Counted from the first letter of the stretch, positions 24,158-37,997 are shown. The stretch is 64,000 nt of DNA from Chrysomallon squamiferum (GCA_012295275.1 CM022675.1:890360-954359); one strand, 5' to 3'. Notes: generated by a model from the sequence alone, not told the origin. Numbers and translations: made by a program.

Positions 24158-24812
24158 ATTAAAACAAACAAAACAAAAAAACGACCACCGTTAACACGTG
24201 AAATAAAAGACTGACAAACTCATCTGACGAAAAATATTGATCCGTGAATAAACGACTTTATCCCAGCGACCTGTGATTAAATCAACAGTTATTGTTATTA
24301 AAAAACATTTTATTGTAGTTTTACTGAGCTTAAAATAACAACACGCAGGATAAGCTGTAGATTTAGAGATACTTAACCCACGTCTGCCTTGCACTGCTGA
24401 CTAAATTACTAAAAATAATTATTAAAAAAAAAAAGAGAAAAAAAAAAGAAACAACAGGTATTTAAATACACAATGGTATATGTATATTGTTCTGTCTATG
24501 TTTTGAAACGAACGAGATGCATTTAAAAATGATTTCCGAAGCTTTCTCCAACAAATAGAGAAAACCGGTTTTTAAAAATAATTATGGTACGTGTTGTTTT
24601 GTTCTGTTAACTGGTTTGTTATTAAATTATGATTTTTTTTTTAAAGTTATACCTGAAACTATCATTTAGAGACAACAGTTTTGTTCTATTATTTATCTTG
24701 ATGTATGACATACTGAAAGACAGATCTGTGTCAGCGCATGGGGGAATAACGTAGATTTTAAAATTAGAGAGTATTTAATTACAAAAAACATGGCCGTCTT
24801 ATCCAGGTAGCT

Positions 24813-24827
24813 AAAATGGCGGAAGTG
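24813..24827 (+). promoter_or_regulatory. YY1/ETS-like composite site
   Basis: AAAATGGCGGAAGTG combines a YY1-like AAAATGGCGG with an ETS-like GGAAGTG core. It is about 650 bp upstream of the SLC35B1 start codon. Such sites mark TATA-less housekeeping promoters in animals; use here is inferred. Confidence 0.35.
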
Positions 24828-25897
24828 TTCGGGCCCAACATCTAGAGAAGAGAGGGCACAGACAACCAAGACCAAAAATGAAAATGAAAGTTAATAAAAT
24901 AAAGGTAATAAAACATATTTATCAAACTGGCATGTAGTGTTTCCTTGTTTTACTTTAGCGGTTTTTAATTTTTTAAAATATTTTTGTTATTATTATTTTT
25001 TTTTATATATACTTTCTGAAATGCCGTCATTGCCCAAAGCACGAGTTATTTACGTGCTAGATCAAACATTTAGCAATGCACTTGCCACGTTCCTTCTTCT
25101 GTTACAGGAACTTTGCTTTGGTTATCTATTATGTGAAGTATATTTATGTAAAAGCCTCAACATTTGCCTTTATGGGGGTCTTCAAAAGTCGAATTATCAG
25201 TGGGGCCCAGAAAACCTAGACCCGGTGCTCATGATACTCAGTAGTCCGTTCTATCTATAACTCGAATTATGAAAATAAAGTATTTTGTCTATAACTCGAA
25301 TTATGAAAATAAACTATTTTGTTTATTATACAAATATTAAATATTTTAATAAAGTAATAATATGTTCTATGTAAGCTAATAAATATTATTTTATAACCTA
25401 CAGCAGATATCAAATGAATATTTATTATATCGTGGAGTATGTCCCGAACTGCTTTACGTTTATTATATGTGTTAGATTAAACTTATTTCTAAGTACAATA
25501 ATAAAAAGATGGAATAAGTATTTAGAATAGTCGTAGTATTTTCTGTTCTGTTTTAAAAAGATAAGATCACAAATAACTGATAATAACAATAACCACAACA
25601 CACAGAAGTAAATAAATAAAATGAATAATGTGTTATAATTATATTTTATGCCACACGGAAAGTATTATTTGTTTACAGGCTGAATTTTAAGTCATAATAT
25701 CAAAACATTTTAACTAATGACAATATCGTAGCTCATTAATCAACCCAATATTTATTTAAACAGAACACTTTTTAGATTTTATTTATTTTTATATTTATTT
25801 AAATGGGCTCCTATTTCTTATATCCTGGATTTACTTTGATATACTTTGTTTGGTTCCATCGTCTGTTTATATTTTACTAATACTACTACTCATTCTG

Positions 25898-25940
<43 letters not shown>

Positions 25941-26362
25941 AATCACCACCACTACAACTACTACTACTATCACCACCACCACTACAACTACTAGTCTGCT
26001 GCAACCTCTACCACCATCCCTAATGTCCGGTTGATTAGAAGAGTATCTGTAAACCAAATATATTTTAAGTTGTGGCCTCTCTTCACTTTGACCTCTCCAC
26101 ATGATTAGGGTCACTGGTTCTTAACCAATCATTGCACTTACACCTGTGTGCTTTTAATCTGCGCCTGCTTGAAAAATAATTACAAAACAGAAATAATAAT
26201 TAAATATATCAGAAAAAAACAATGTGATTATTATGTAAATAGCAAAATAATAATTAATCTACTCAGATTTTTATGTCTGTTAACTACGATTTCAATCAAA
26301 TAACATTTTTAAATTAAGTAGATAAGATTAATGTCTTTTTTTTTTTTTTAGGGGGAGTTTAA

Positions 26363-26364
<2 letters not shown>

Positions 26365-26428
<64 letters not shown>

Positions 26429-26515
26429 CTTAGAGTTAATTTTTATGTTATGATTATCGTTCAGAACTTTAACTCCCAGATACTACCTACATTCTCTCGT
26501 TTATACTTGTTCTTT

Positions 26516-26602
<87 letters not shown>
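26365..26602. repeat. Facing (GA)31 and (CT)42 arrays
   Basis: Pure (GA)n at 26365-26426 and pure (CT)n at 26519-26602, separated by about 92 bp. Together they form a long imperfect inverted repeat. Confidence 0.95.
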
Positions 26603-26604
<2 letters not shown>

Positions 26605-27579
26605 ACGTAAACACACACTATATCTAGTTCTCTCTAACATTAATGATTCTGCTAGACAGTATTGGAATCATTCAAGTGGTACACGTTTGTTACATGTTTC
26701 AGAATGTCCCTGAGGCGTAAGATAAGGTTTGTGTCCAGTGTAGTAAAACTTGCTAGATTAAACGTCTTTCGCAAGTTGAGACGTTGGACTGGCTTTAAGT
26801 CCTGGGAAAATATACTAAAATAAAAAATAAAAAATAAATTAAAAAAAATACGATCCGAGACACATCCGGCTTGGTATTTGATTTAAATCCTGTGTCTTCT
26901 GTTCTTAGCATTATTGATGTTTATACTTTAAAGAAAACGAATGTATATTTTTTTACAAAATAACAACAAAAAATATATATAAATAAAAAACTCACACATA
27001 CAACCACAACAACAAAAAAAAAAAAAAATAAAATAAATAAGAAAAATAAAATAAATAAAAAAAAATAAAAAGAAGAAAGAAAGAATGAAAGAAGAAATAA
27101 TAAAGCAATGACAGCACAATCGGATTGATAATAATAATAATAATAATAATAGTAGTAGTAGTAGTAGTTGTAGTAGTACTATTACTAACAACGAATGTTA
27201 ACAACTAATAACCAAATATTTTTATTTTATTTTTTCATATGTTCAGTGACATTAGAAAACAAGTTTATAAAATCATAAAAAGCCTATATCAAATTATAAA
27301 TATTTATTTAATAAACAAATATCGGTATTTTAATTCTCTATGTAAACTGGATTACAAAACAAAGATCAAACATCAAGAAAATTAATTATTAATGCCATTT
27401 TGTTTCAATATTTAACATTTTTATTTTCTTCAGTTGTTATTAATCTCATGTGAACCAGATTTTATACATCTTTCTAATCCTGTTATCGGAGTCCTCAAGC
27501 AAAATGGCGCACAGGCCCCGCGGAATCTACGAAATCAATTTTCCATCGAAACGTTATATCACTTTTCTTCTCAGCAAAG

Positions 27580-27587
27580 TATTTAAA
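27580..27587 (+). promoter_or_regulatory. TATA-like box of the SMB gene
   Basis: TATTTAAA 59 bp upstream of the start codon, in a locally GC-richer stretch. It would place transcription start near 27610 and give a short 5' UTR. An AAAATGGCGC word (27501-27510) lies further upstream. Confidence 0.5.
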
Positions 27588-27645
27588 CGTTTGCCGGCTT
27601 CTACTTTCGCCCCATTTTAAAATATACTTTCTCTAGTGATTAAAG

Positions 27646-27871
27646 ATGCGTGTCTGTCTGTCTGTACTTCTCACATTAACTGTTTTAGCGTTCTGCAAAT
27701 GTCGTTGCCCTAACAACAGGGATTACGATCATGGCTCATTATATGACGATGTTGAAGATAGTTATCTCCCTTACCGAAGACCGCGTTCGATCGGTTCCAT
27801 GATTGCTCGGATGGCGAGGATCGTGAATAGGAAATTCAAAGAAATTGATTTTCGTTTGGACGATTTGAGAC
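27646..27871 (+). CDS. SMB protein exon 1 (signal peptide)
   Basis: ATG at 27646 about 59 bp after a TATA-like box, 75 codons plus one base, donor gtaagt. Hydrophobic signal sequence followed by a charged segment. Confidence 0.88.
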
Positions 27872-30019
27872 GTAAGTAGTCTGCTAATAATAAATACTGA
27901 TTAATTTTATATTTCTATATTTAGCTGAACGCAGATTAAATGACATTAACCATACCAATAATGATAACCAGTAACAGCAGTAGTAATACTAGTAGCAATA
28001 ATAAACTAGTAGTGGTAATAGTAGTAATTGTAGTAGAGGCAGCAGTAGTTGCAACATATGTACCAGTAGTTTTATTAATAATGGTATAAGTATCGTCATC
28101 GATGAAAACAGCTAGAACAAAACCTGAAACAAAACCAAACAATCCCCAACACAACAAGAACAAAACATCAAAAACCAACCAAACAACAAAACAAAACAAA
28201 AAATAATAATAAACAAAAATCAAAAATCAAAAAATAAAATAACCTTCAGTCCAAAACCAAACAAAAACAACAACAACAAAAAATAACTTCTAAATTTCTT
28301 CCATTTATTATTATTATTATTTTGTTGTTGTTGTTGACAGAAATAAGTTCGTGTGCTGGGAGGTGCTCGGAGGAGATCCCAGGAGCTACGTGTCAGTGTC
28401 ATCACAACTGTGGAGCAGAAGAAAACTGCTGTTCAGACTTTGTCTACGAGTGTGGTTAGTTTGTTAGTTAATTAGTTACTTATTATTATTATTAATAAAA
28501 TCTTTATTATTATTATTATTGATATTAAAAAAAGAAAGAAAAAACGAAACGAAAAAACAAAAAATAAAAAAATAAAATAATAATAATAATAATAATAAAG
28601 CTTTTCAGCGAGTGTTTCATTGTATACGTAAAACAAATATGTTGGTTACCATGGCCTAAACATTACTGCACAGGAAACAAAATTAATTGAAATAAACACA
28701 GCTAGGTTTCTGTATTATTTACATCACGCAGCGTTTATTTCTTATTAAACTTTGAAAATAGGTTTACGTCCCCAGATAACATTACGAAGAACTGTTTTAC
28801 TACTTTGATAATGAGTTGTAATATTAGTGGTAGCGGTTGTTGTTCTAATAACAGTAGTAGTTGTGATAATAGTAGCAGATGAGGTAGTAGCAGTAGTAGT
28901 AGTAATAATGATGTTGATGATAATAAGAATTAAAATAATAATTATGATGATGATGATGAGATGATGTTAATGATGGGAATAATAGCATTAATAAAAATGG
29001 GAAAAACAAATTAATAACTAAAAATAAATTATCGTTGATTAACACAAATAAATCCAAAAAAAAAAAAAAATAACAGCAGCAGAAATATAAATAAACAAAA
29101 CAAACAAAAACGATAACAAATGAACAAACTAAGAAAGAAAGAAACAAATGAACAAATAAATAATAAAAAAAAAAAAAAATAAACAAACAAATAAATAAAT
29201 AAACAAATAAACAAACAAGCAAACAAACAAACAAATAAATAAACAAACAAACAAATAAATAAATAAATAAATAAATATTTCCACAGATCGGACTTGTGAA
29301 GATATTTGTGACACGGCTTTTGACGAACGCTTCGCCTGTCAGTGTGACAGCGAATGCGCTCTCTTCGTCAACTGCTGCAGCGACTACGCCAAACTCTGCT
29401 CAAACGGGACGGACGCAAGTGATGACATGATGCAGGCCACACCCAATCCAGATACAGTCATCACAAACATAAACAGCCACAAGATTCCTTCGGCAAAGTC
29501 CGTACAAAAACCCGAGCTGGAACATTCGAACGACCGTAAGTAATTAAAATAATTATTTAAAAAAAAAGTGTAACGCTTAGTATTTTAACGAATATTATTT
29601 AGATCAATTTAATTAAATTCAGAATTCACCGTAAACACTAAAAAAACAACAAAAAACAAACAAACAACAACACAAACTCCCAGAAACATTTATATCCATT
29701 ACAGTATGCATTGATGAACAAATAGTTGCTATAGTTACGATAACAAATAAATTACGTCACACGTATAAGTACAAGTTTATTAATGCATTTTAACGAGAAG
29801 TGGAGTTTGTTGTGGAATAGTTTATCTGAGTTTATCTGGTTTTGAGTCGCTGTTGATGAAACAAGAGTTTAAAAGGTGGGCATTCGTTTATAATTCTAAA
29901 TGGATTTGCAAGACAGTGGGTTTTAACATGTTTTCGTGAAACATATATTGTTTCAGTAATGCCAAAATATTTCATTTTTTTTTTCTTTCTTTTTAGTTGA
30001 TGATGGCCTGGAAAAATGA
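27646..30019 (+). CDS. Secreted protein with two somatomedin-B domains, 203 aa, 4 exons
   Basis: Exons 27646-27871, 28341-28454, 29287-29535, 29997-30019; all phases join (612 nt). Residues 1-17 form a signal peptide (MRVCLSVLLTLTVLAFC). About residues 20-77 are a charged region with an amphipathic helix (SMIARMARIVNRKFKEIDFR). Exon 2 holds one complete SMB knot and exon 3 a second, each with eight cysteines in the spacing C-x3-C-x8/9-C-x-C-x3-C-x5-CC-x6-C. A Ser/Thr/Asn-rich tail follows, with an N-glycosylation sequon (NGT). SMB domains are disulfide-knotted protein-binding modules known from vitronectin, ENPPs and ENDOU-type proteins. No catalytic domain accompanies them here. Function unknown: an extracellular binding or matrix role is an inference. 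Confidence 0.88.
28341..28454 (+). CDS. SMB protein exon 2 (first SMB domain)
   Basis: Acceptor ttgacag, donor gttagt. Phase 1 to 1, 114 nt: an exon coding exactly one domain. Contains SSCAGRCSEEIPGATCQCHH and NCCSDFVYEC. Confidence 0.94.
28840..29285. repeat. Trinucleotide and (TAAA/CAAA)n arrays in SMB intron 2
   Basis: Degenerate GTA/GAT trinucleotides, then (CAAA/TAAA)n from about 29140 to within a few bases of the exon 3 acceptor. Low-complexity frames on the minus strand are not genes. Confidence 0.85.
29287..29535 (+). CDS. SMB protein exon 3 (second SMB domain and tail)
   Basis: Acceptor tttccacag, donor gtaagt, 249 nt, phase 1 to 1. Encodes DRTCEDICDTAFDERFACQC, NCCSDYAKLC and a polar tail. 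Confidence 0.94.
29997..30019 (+). CDS. SMB protein exon 4 (last seven codons)
   Basis: Strong T-rich acceptor ending ttttag, then LDDGLEK and TGA. A weaker acceptor 40 nt upstream (cag at 29954-29956) would instead give a short hydrophobic tail, LMPKYFIFFFFLFS. Confidence 0.65.
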
Positions 30020-32526
30020 AGAACTGAGATCAAATAATGCATGTATGCAATAAATACACATACACACACGCACACGCACACGCACTCACATGATTTACAG
30101 ACAACATTTAATATAATTTTCAAACGTATATTTTACAGAAAAATGTTTTGTATGATATTAAAAAGAAGTAAGTACAGTTTGTTGTTTTTGTTAGTTCTTA
30201 AAATCATATTAATAGATGAAGTAGTAGTTGTTGTTATTGTAGGAGTAGTAATAGTAATAGCAGGTGAAGTAGTGGCAGTAGAAGTACTAATAATGTATTA
30301 ATATTAGTAATAAACGTAGTTGTAGTAGTAGTAGTAGTAGTAGTTGGAATAATAGTATTAGTATTAGTATTAATAGTGGTAATAGTAGTAGTAGTAATCG
30401 TAATAGTAGTAGCAGGTGTAGCAGGAGTAATATTAATAGTAGTAGTTGTAGTAGAAAAGGTATAAGTGGCAGTAGTAGTAGTAGTAACAACGCTGTACCT
30501 AGTAATTTAGTCTGGTCGAATTTATTCAAGGATTTTATTTTACTGTTTTGTCAAGGGAAGTAATTTCAAAGAGATAATATAAACATATATTGACAAGAGT
30601 TATTGTCCTTGAAGTACTGAATAGAATTAATAATGTGATGATTATGATGATGGTAACAACATTATTACTATTAACTGACTTTGTCACAATAAACATACTT
30701 TATTTTTACTTGTTATTACTATTTTTTATTTCTGTATTTCTGTTTTTGTATTTTGTTTATTTGTTTATTATAAGTTTGTTTGTTTGTTTGTTTGTTTATG
30801 TGTATTTGATTTTCTTTTTTTTCTGATGGAATTCAGGAAAATTATTTAATCGAGCTGAATAATTTCATACACATCATTAACATAACGTACATTTATTGAA
30901 AAAAATAACAACCCCCCCATAACCCCCAGTAATAATAATAATAATAATAAAGAAATTACCTTGAAACCGCAAAACAAACAAAGACAATGACAAGACGAAA
31001 ACAAAGAATCACAATGGAAAGAAAGACAGGGAAAAAAAGAAGGTAAAATAACATATTCACGCACCCCGTGATATACACTAACAGACAGACAGAAATACAT
31101 ACATACATACATACAGACAGACAGACAGACAGACACAGCTATATATAATTTATTAAAGTCAGATAACTGTATTAACGCTGGAATCGTGCCGTGCAAACGA
31201 TTAATTTGTTAGTTTAACGTAAATATTCATATTCTCCTAAGCCTCACTTTGAGTTTATGACGTTTCAGAGTTCAGTCAAAGTCCACCTGCATACATTAAT
31301 AACTTAAGAACAAAATTCACAGTTTTACAACCTAATTTTCTGACATTTTCACACGAATAAAACCACAGAAATACAAACTGTATTTTTTTTAATATTTATT
31401 TATTTATTTATATCAGTTACACACACATATACATATACATACGCAGGCATACATACATACACATACATACATATATACACACACACATACGCACATACTA
31501 GCGCTTTTTTCTTGACTACAATTTCTATCTTCAACAGAACAATAACAGCTACTACTAGTATTACTATTACAGCTATCGTTACTACTACAAAAACAACAGC
31601 TACTAGTAGTAGTACTAATACTACTATTAATATTAGTACTAATGTTATTCTCACTTCTACAACTATTAGTATAACTATTACAGCCAAAAAAAAAAAAAAA
31701 AAAGGAAGAAAAATTAAAATAAAAGGAAAAAAAAATAAAAATAAAAACAATAATTAAAACAACATTTCCGACAAACAGCAACAAACCGTTTCCTGTATTT
31801 GTATCAGCTGGGTTTTTTTCCCCCACTTAAATACCGTAGCTATGGAAACCACAATTATACCGCAGAAACAATTAGAGCAAAATAGGCAGTGAAAACAAAA
31901 ATTAACAAACAGATTTCGTTATCAAATGGAATATAAGTAGCCGGTGAAAAAAAAAAAAATATCTGACGTGCTACGTCACAAAGTCATGTGTACTGATAAA
32001 ACGTGGAGGAAATACGTAATTATGCGAACTGTCGTCTGGTTCACTGCAATGGCGGCAAAACGTACTGGGTGAACTGAGAACCAAGATTAAACAAAAGTAG
32101 GTTATCAGACATGCTGCGTTGTGAAACACAGGAACGTGCTTGAATGTTTTAGTACGAATAACCTTTTTGTTTCTTCATTAAATAATGATTCTTTTTTGTT
32201 CATATTTATTTATTTATTTATTCATTTGTTTATTTACTCATTTGTTTATTCATTTGTTCGTTCGTTATTTACTTACTTATTAATTATTTTTTTTTATTTA
32301 ATTCCTCTATTTTAAAAATTTAATTAATTTATTCCTATTTTTTAATAGTGTATTATTTAAAATTATTTATTTTACCAAAGTTATACGGAAGTATTGTTTT
32401 TATTACTTTTACTGTTACCATTAATATTAGAGCTACTAGTACTACTACAACTATTTATTACTACAATTATTGCTGCAGTTGTCGTTAATGTTATTATCAT
32501 TATTAGTATTGTTGTTGTTGTTCTAG

Positions 32527-32568
<42 letters not shown>

Positions 32569-33067
32569 GTTTGTTGTTATTGTTATGTATATCTCAAAAT
32601 GGATAAATAAATAAAAACGCCATGGAAACCCACATTCTCATATCCAGACATTTCACTCTCAGAATGTTATTTCATAATTTCTGTAATTATTTATGGAAGA
32701 ATGTGGCGGGTAATTATTGCTGGTGGCGAGCACTGCATGGTACGATAAAACAGCTACTACTCTAGTTTCTTTCATTACAGAGGATCTGTAGCCACATTTA
32801 TAAACTGCTTAATAACTACTTTTAGTATTTAATACTTTAATGTTTAACGTAGTCTGTGTTTATGAACGTGGTTGACTACATTTTGAATTGATCTTGTTTA
32901 TCTTGAATCTGGTTTTAAAATGTATGTATATGAATTGATGGATGTATATGTATGTGTATATGAATGTATGTATATATGTATGTATGAATGTATGTAATGT
33001 AATGTATGTATGTATGTAATGCATGTGTGTGTGTGTATGTGTGTATGTATGTATGTATGTATATATG

Positions 33068-33102
<35 letters not shown>

Positions 33103-35008
33103 GTAGATATACGTACAAAACAAAATTTTGCTATTTGAAAGATTTCTCAAAACGAGAGTGAAAATTGGGTAATATATATATATATATATTTTATACTAAT
33201 ATTTTTTTTCAAGATTATATTATTGTATTATATTATTTAGATAAAATTCCCACAAGAATATATAAGTAAAGTTACAAAAATATGTTAATAGCTGTTAATC
33301 AATCTGGCGCGAAATCACTCGAGCTATTTAGCTGTCTAATTGGGGTCAAATACAAGTGACGTCACTAATTAGGTGGAATGTAGTAAGTACACTGATGATT
33401 AATAAGTATAGTTTAAAAATATGATAAAATGTCTTTTTAACGAAGCCAGGAAATGACGTCCAGTTTCAATTTCTTTTTTGTTTTAATTAACAGAAACTGC
33501 TGGTATTAAACTAACTACTGAATGAAAAAGTGTTTCAGTATTTAAAAAAAAACTTCTCCAGGTTTTAAGTGTAGAAATCAGACGTAGGTTTCAAGTATAT
33601 TTGTGTATTTAATTATAGGTGAATGTGCTTTTGTTTTTGTGTATGTATGTATGTCTATGAATTAATTTATAAAATTTTTATCTGTTCTAAGATTGATTTT
33701 TACAAAAATGTATTCAATATTTTTCTTAAATTTATTTCTTTATTTATTTATATTATCCGTTTGTTTGTTAGTTTATTTGGTTATTATTTATTTTTTATTT
33801 CTTTCTTTATTAATTATGTACGTAATAGTTTTATATCTAATGAACTTAAGAATAGTGGTAGACTTATACTTAGAGAACCTATGCATAGTGGACTTAGACA
33901 CAGTATAGTAAACCTAGTGGACCTTTACCTAGTGGATTATATCTAGTAAACGTATACATAGTGGACGTATACCTAGTGACTTATACACAGTTGATTTATG
34001 TCTACTTGATGTATATTTGTGTTATTACATAACCTTGCTCTGTTTACGTCATATATATCAATATATATATATTTTAATATTAATCCATTTTTATTGTACG
34101 TCATACATAAATGAAACTTCTCAGTCCATGTTCGATATAAGTCAAATATAAGTAGATTTGTATTAACAAGTGCTGAACCTACGTCATACGTAAACAGATT
34201 TCTGTTAATACATAATTATGGACTTCATACGTCATACAGAAAGAAATTTTTTGCTATTTTAAAAATACGTATTAATAATTGTTTTTGTTAATAGATGTTT
34301 CAGATTTGAATATATTTCTGTTAATCGGCAATTGTGATTGATTTCTTACTTAAATGTATCTGCACTAATTCGCTCCGGAATTGTCCCAGAAAGAAAAATA
34401 TATTTCTGTTAATTACTTATCGTGATATTCACCACATAAACTATATTTCAATTAATTAAATATAAAAACTGTTATTGGGAAACTCTGATTAGGGTTTAGT
34501 GTCTTCATTCAATTAACCGCTATGCGAATTTTTATCGATAAATAATAAAAAATTTGGTTTGATGATCGAGATCTGCATCACAGTTATCGGACTTGGTAAT
34601 GTTGCTGCAGTAAATAATTACTGCAGTCTGATTGGTTATAATGGACTCCAGCTTTTGTCTCTGTCAACACAAATAATTACGAGGAAAGCGGAGTGCTTAA
34701 TAATTTCGTTATTTCTAAATGAGGAATTATCCTACATTTTAAAACATTTTACGAAATTATGACTTTATTGTTATTTATTTGCTGTCTCGTTTATTTTTGT
34801 TTCCTTCATTCTAAACTAGAGAACTGTGCCCATTTCTTTCATTAAGTTACAAGTTGTAAGATATATAGATACTTAATGTAACCAAATATATAATTATAAG
34901 AAACAAATAAATAACAATAGAGTCATAATTTCATAAAATATTTTAAAATGTAGGATAATTACTCACACAAAGAGACACTTATACATACTTTCATACATAC
35001 ACTCACTT

Positions 35009-35044
<36 letters not shown>

Positions 35045-35518
35045 ACATACACTCACTGACACAAAGACACTTTTACAGACACAATGTATATATACTCAAC
35101 GAAATAAAGAGAGAGAGAAATAAAACAAACAGAGAAAAAGGGGTATATCAAGGTGTACATTCATATACTTTAATGTACGTGCGCGTGTATATGTGTATAC
35201 ATACAGAGTGTATTAAGGAGACAAGAAATGAACAAAGTATTCTAACATTTATTTGAGAGTTTTGGTAAATAAACGCTATTTACAACAAAAGAGCATTTTG
35301 AACAAAAATAAACAGAAACATATATTATTTGCATTACCCTTACTTACACTTCATATACCACAGTGACGTTTTTGATATTAATTCCTGTACTTAAGTCCTG
35401 TGTGCATTTAAAACAAATTAAAATTAATGTTATTTATGGAATTCAAACAAGAAAATGATGTAAAACCATTACAAGTTATTTCTTTAATTATTATTAAAAA
35501 AAAAAAAAAAAAATAAAA

Positions 35519-35557
<39 letters not shown>

Positions 35558-36695
35558 TAATAATAATAATAAAAAATTAAATTAAAATCTTTCGATGAAT
35601 AATTTAACACTTCATTTATAGACAGACACCCGTATGGACGGATATCAAATTATATTAATATTAATCAAAATAATTCTTAAGAATACTAATAAAAATTAAA
35701 TTTTAATTCATGTCTGGAATAATTCATATAAAGAAAATTTTATAGAAAAATTATTTTGATATGACTTCATTGTAAAATGGAAAGACAAAAGAAGTAAATA
35801 AGCAAAATTACATAAAATGAAAGAAGAAGGAATAAAAAAGGAAGAATAGCAATGGCATAAGAATGCAAATAAAAAAAAGAAAAATGAATTTTTTGTGGAA
35901 ATGTTTTTTTTTCTTTAATTACATTCTTAACTTTAAATTGAATTCATTAATTAATTAAAATATATACTTTACAAACAGTAATAAAAATAAGTGGCGAAAT
36001 GTTAATATAAATATTAATTAGATCTATGACGTAATGTACATCTGATTATGCAAATTAAACACAAATAACTGAAAGACATCGGGTTGAGCATGCAACGTCA
36101 GAAAAGTGGAGGGGGGGGGAAATAATAAAAATAAATAAATAAAATAAAATAAATAAATAAATAATTAACAGTAAAAATCAAACAACACCTTCTCCTAAAA
36201 CCGCACGTTTTCAAAATAAATTTTATATCGTTGCACTAAACATTCAACCTTTAATAATAATATATGGTGGGTTTTTTCGAGACTAATATTCGTAAAAATT
36301 GGATTCGGGACTCATCGTAAATATTTCCGGAATGAAACGAACATTCGTTAGAACCTTCGTGCTAACTAGCGCGGTTTCGTATATCTTCGGAACAACATCC
36401 GATGAAAACAGCCAACATGGCATTCCAGAGTTTGCATTGAATATAGCGATCACATGTGTAAAACAGAGGAAATATTATATACATACAATAAAAAATACAG
36501 CTAACATAAAATAATATGATATTTATCGCTTGTCAAATATTCACAGATGAAACGGTCGTGTAAAAATGGACATTAATTACAGTATTGATGTCACTTCAAA
36601 GTGCAAAGAACATCAACCTGGTTTTTACCTAAGTATTTTTTTCTTCACAACTTACAGCTATATATAACTTACGTATTTACAAACATAATAACAAA

Positions 36696-36761
<66 letters not shown>

Positions 36762-37385
36762 TCTGTAGTTCTTAAAACACGTCTGGTTTGATCGGGAAAA
36801 AACGTGTAATAAACTGAATGAAGTGCTGTTACTTTTTTTTTTAACTGCCCTAGAATTAAACTGGAATTTCGTTTAGATAATTTTTAAAAAAATGATACAA
36901 TTAACAAATTGTGTATATGTGTATGTGAATATTTGCATATGTATGTAAATATGAACGTAACTTCACACGTATGAATATATACTAATGTATGTCTGTGTGC
37001 GTATTTTATATGAGTCTGATTATATATAAATTCGGTTATGCATGAACGAGTTTATATGGGTGTATCTACATGTGTCTGTCTGAGTTTGTGTGCGTGAGCA
37101 ATTTAATATTTGTAATTAACACAAATAATTCGAGAAGATATTGTGAAATTCGACTTAAGTACACTTTACAATGTTTCAGTCACCAAAGCTAATTTTTTTT
37201 TTTTTTTTTTAAATGGTATAATAAGGGAAAGGCATTTTAAATATGTACAGACATCTACGTGAACGAGAGGAGATGGACACATGGTTGGATGGACGTTCTA
37301 AGATGATCACGTAATCAAAGGCAAACTTGTATAAACAAAATTTAAAAAATCTCAAATCATTGAACAAATTATGATGATGATGATA

Positions 37386-37483
<98 letters not shown>

Positions 37484-37640
37484 AAATAAAAAATAAAATA
37501 ATAAAACAATATATATATATATATATATATTAACATCGTCTTCATTATTTAACATTCATTAATGATGGAAAGAAGGGAAACAAAATTATTATTGTTATTA
37601 TTATTTAAACAACGTCTAGTTTTATAGAACACAAAATTAT
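30020..37640. other. Intergenic region, repeats only
   Basis: Between the 3' ends of the SMB and DUOXA genes. Holds GTA arrays (30220-30490), ACT arrays (31540-31680), (TA)n 32527-32564, TATG/TG 32920-33105, degenerate minisatellite 33850-34000, (CA)n 35004-35041, poly-A 35495-35553, (TAA)n 36690-36757 and 37390-37455. Small open frames at 34559 and 36299 show no domain. 34250-34980 and 36180-36680 look unique but non-coding. Confidence 0.6.
33850..34000 (+). repeat. Degenerate ~18-bp repeat (tagtggacttatacc type)
   Basis: About eight diverged units around tagtggacttatacc and tagtaaacgtatacc. No conserved frame. Confidence 0.6.
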
Positions 37641-37997
37641 TTGAAAATAAAAGTCAGTTTAAAAACAAAGACATATTTAATAAATATTTACAACAGTAAC
37701 AAAGAAAATTACAACAAACGTGGCGCACAGTTCAAACATTTTAGCTTTTTAGTATTTTTATCCTTGAGTAAGATAATGAGTTTGTTTTTGTTTTTGTTTT
37801 TATTTGTTTTTGTTTACCCTTACCCAACACTTTTGGCGTTAACCCAGATCTGGGTACGGGACTAAGAAAAATTGTTGTCAGTGAAGCAACTTCCATACTC
37901 AGTAATTGAAAAATAAAAAAATTAAGAAAAAGGGACTGAGCTTGTGTTTCGTGAAAAAGATAAGTATTGAAATGTTTTGTTACAGTAATTGTTTGTA

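Larger units (their letters stand above)
24158..27570. other. Divergent intergenic region between SLC35B1 and the SMB gene
   Basis: No gene recognised. It holds a YY1/ETS-like site at 24813-24827, a two-copy ~33-bp repeat at 25255-25320 (tctataactcgaattatgaa), (ACT)n at 25880-25995, facing (GA)n and (CT)n arrays at 26365-26602, and (TAA/TAG)n at 27127-27180. The open frame at 24937-25260 has no recognisable domain. Both neighbouring promoters should lie here. Confidence 0.6.

Noticed and set aside
24937-25260. 107-codon open frame
   Set aside because: No recognisable domain, no homologous partner exons and a hydrophobic, AT-driven composition; it could be random.
34559-34762. 67-codon open frame
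   Set aside because: No motif, signal or splice support.
36299-36514. 71-codon open frame
   Set aside because: No domain or splice context, although locally less AT-rich.
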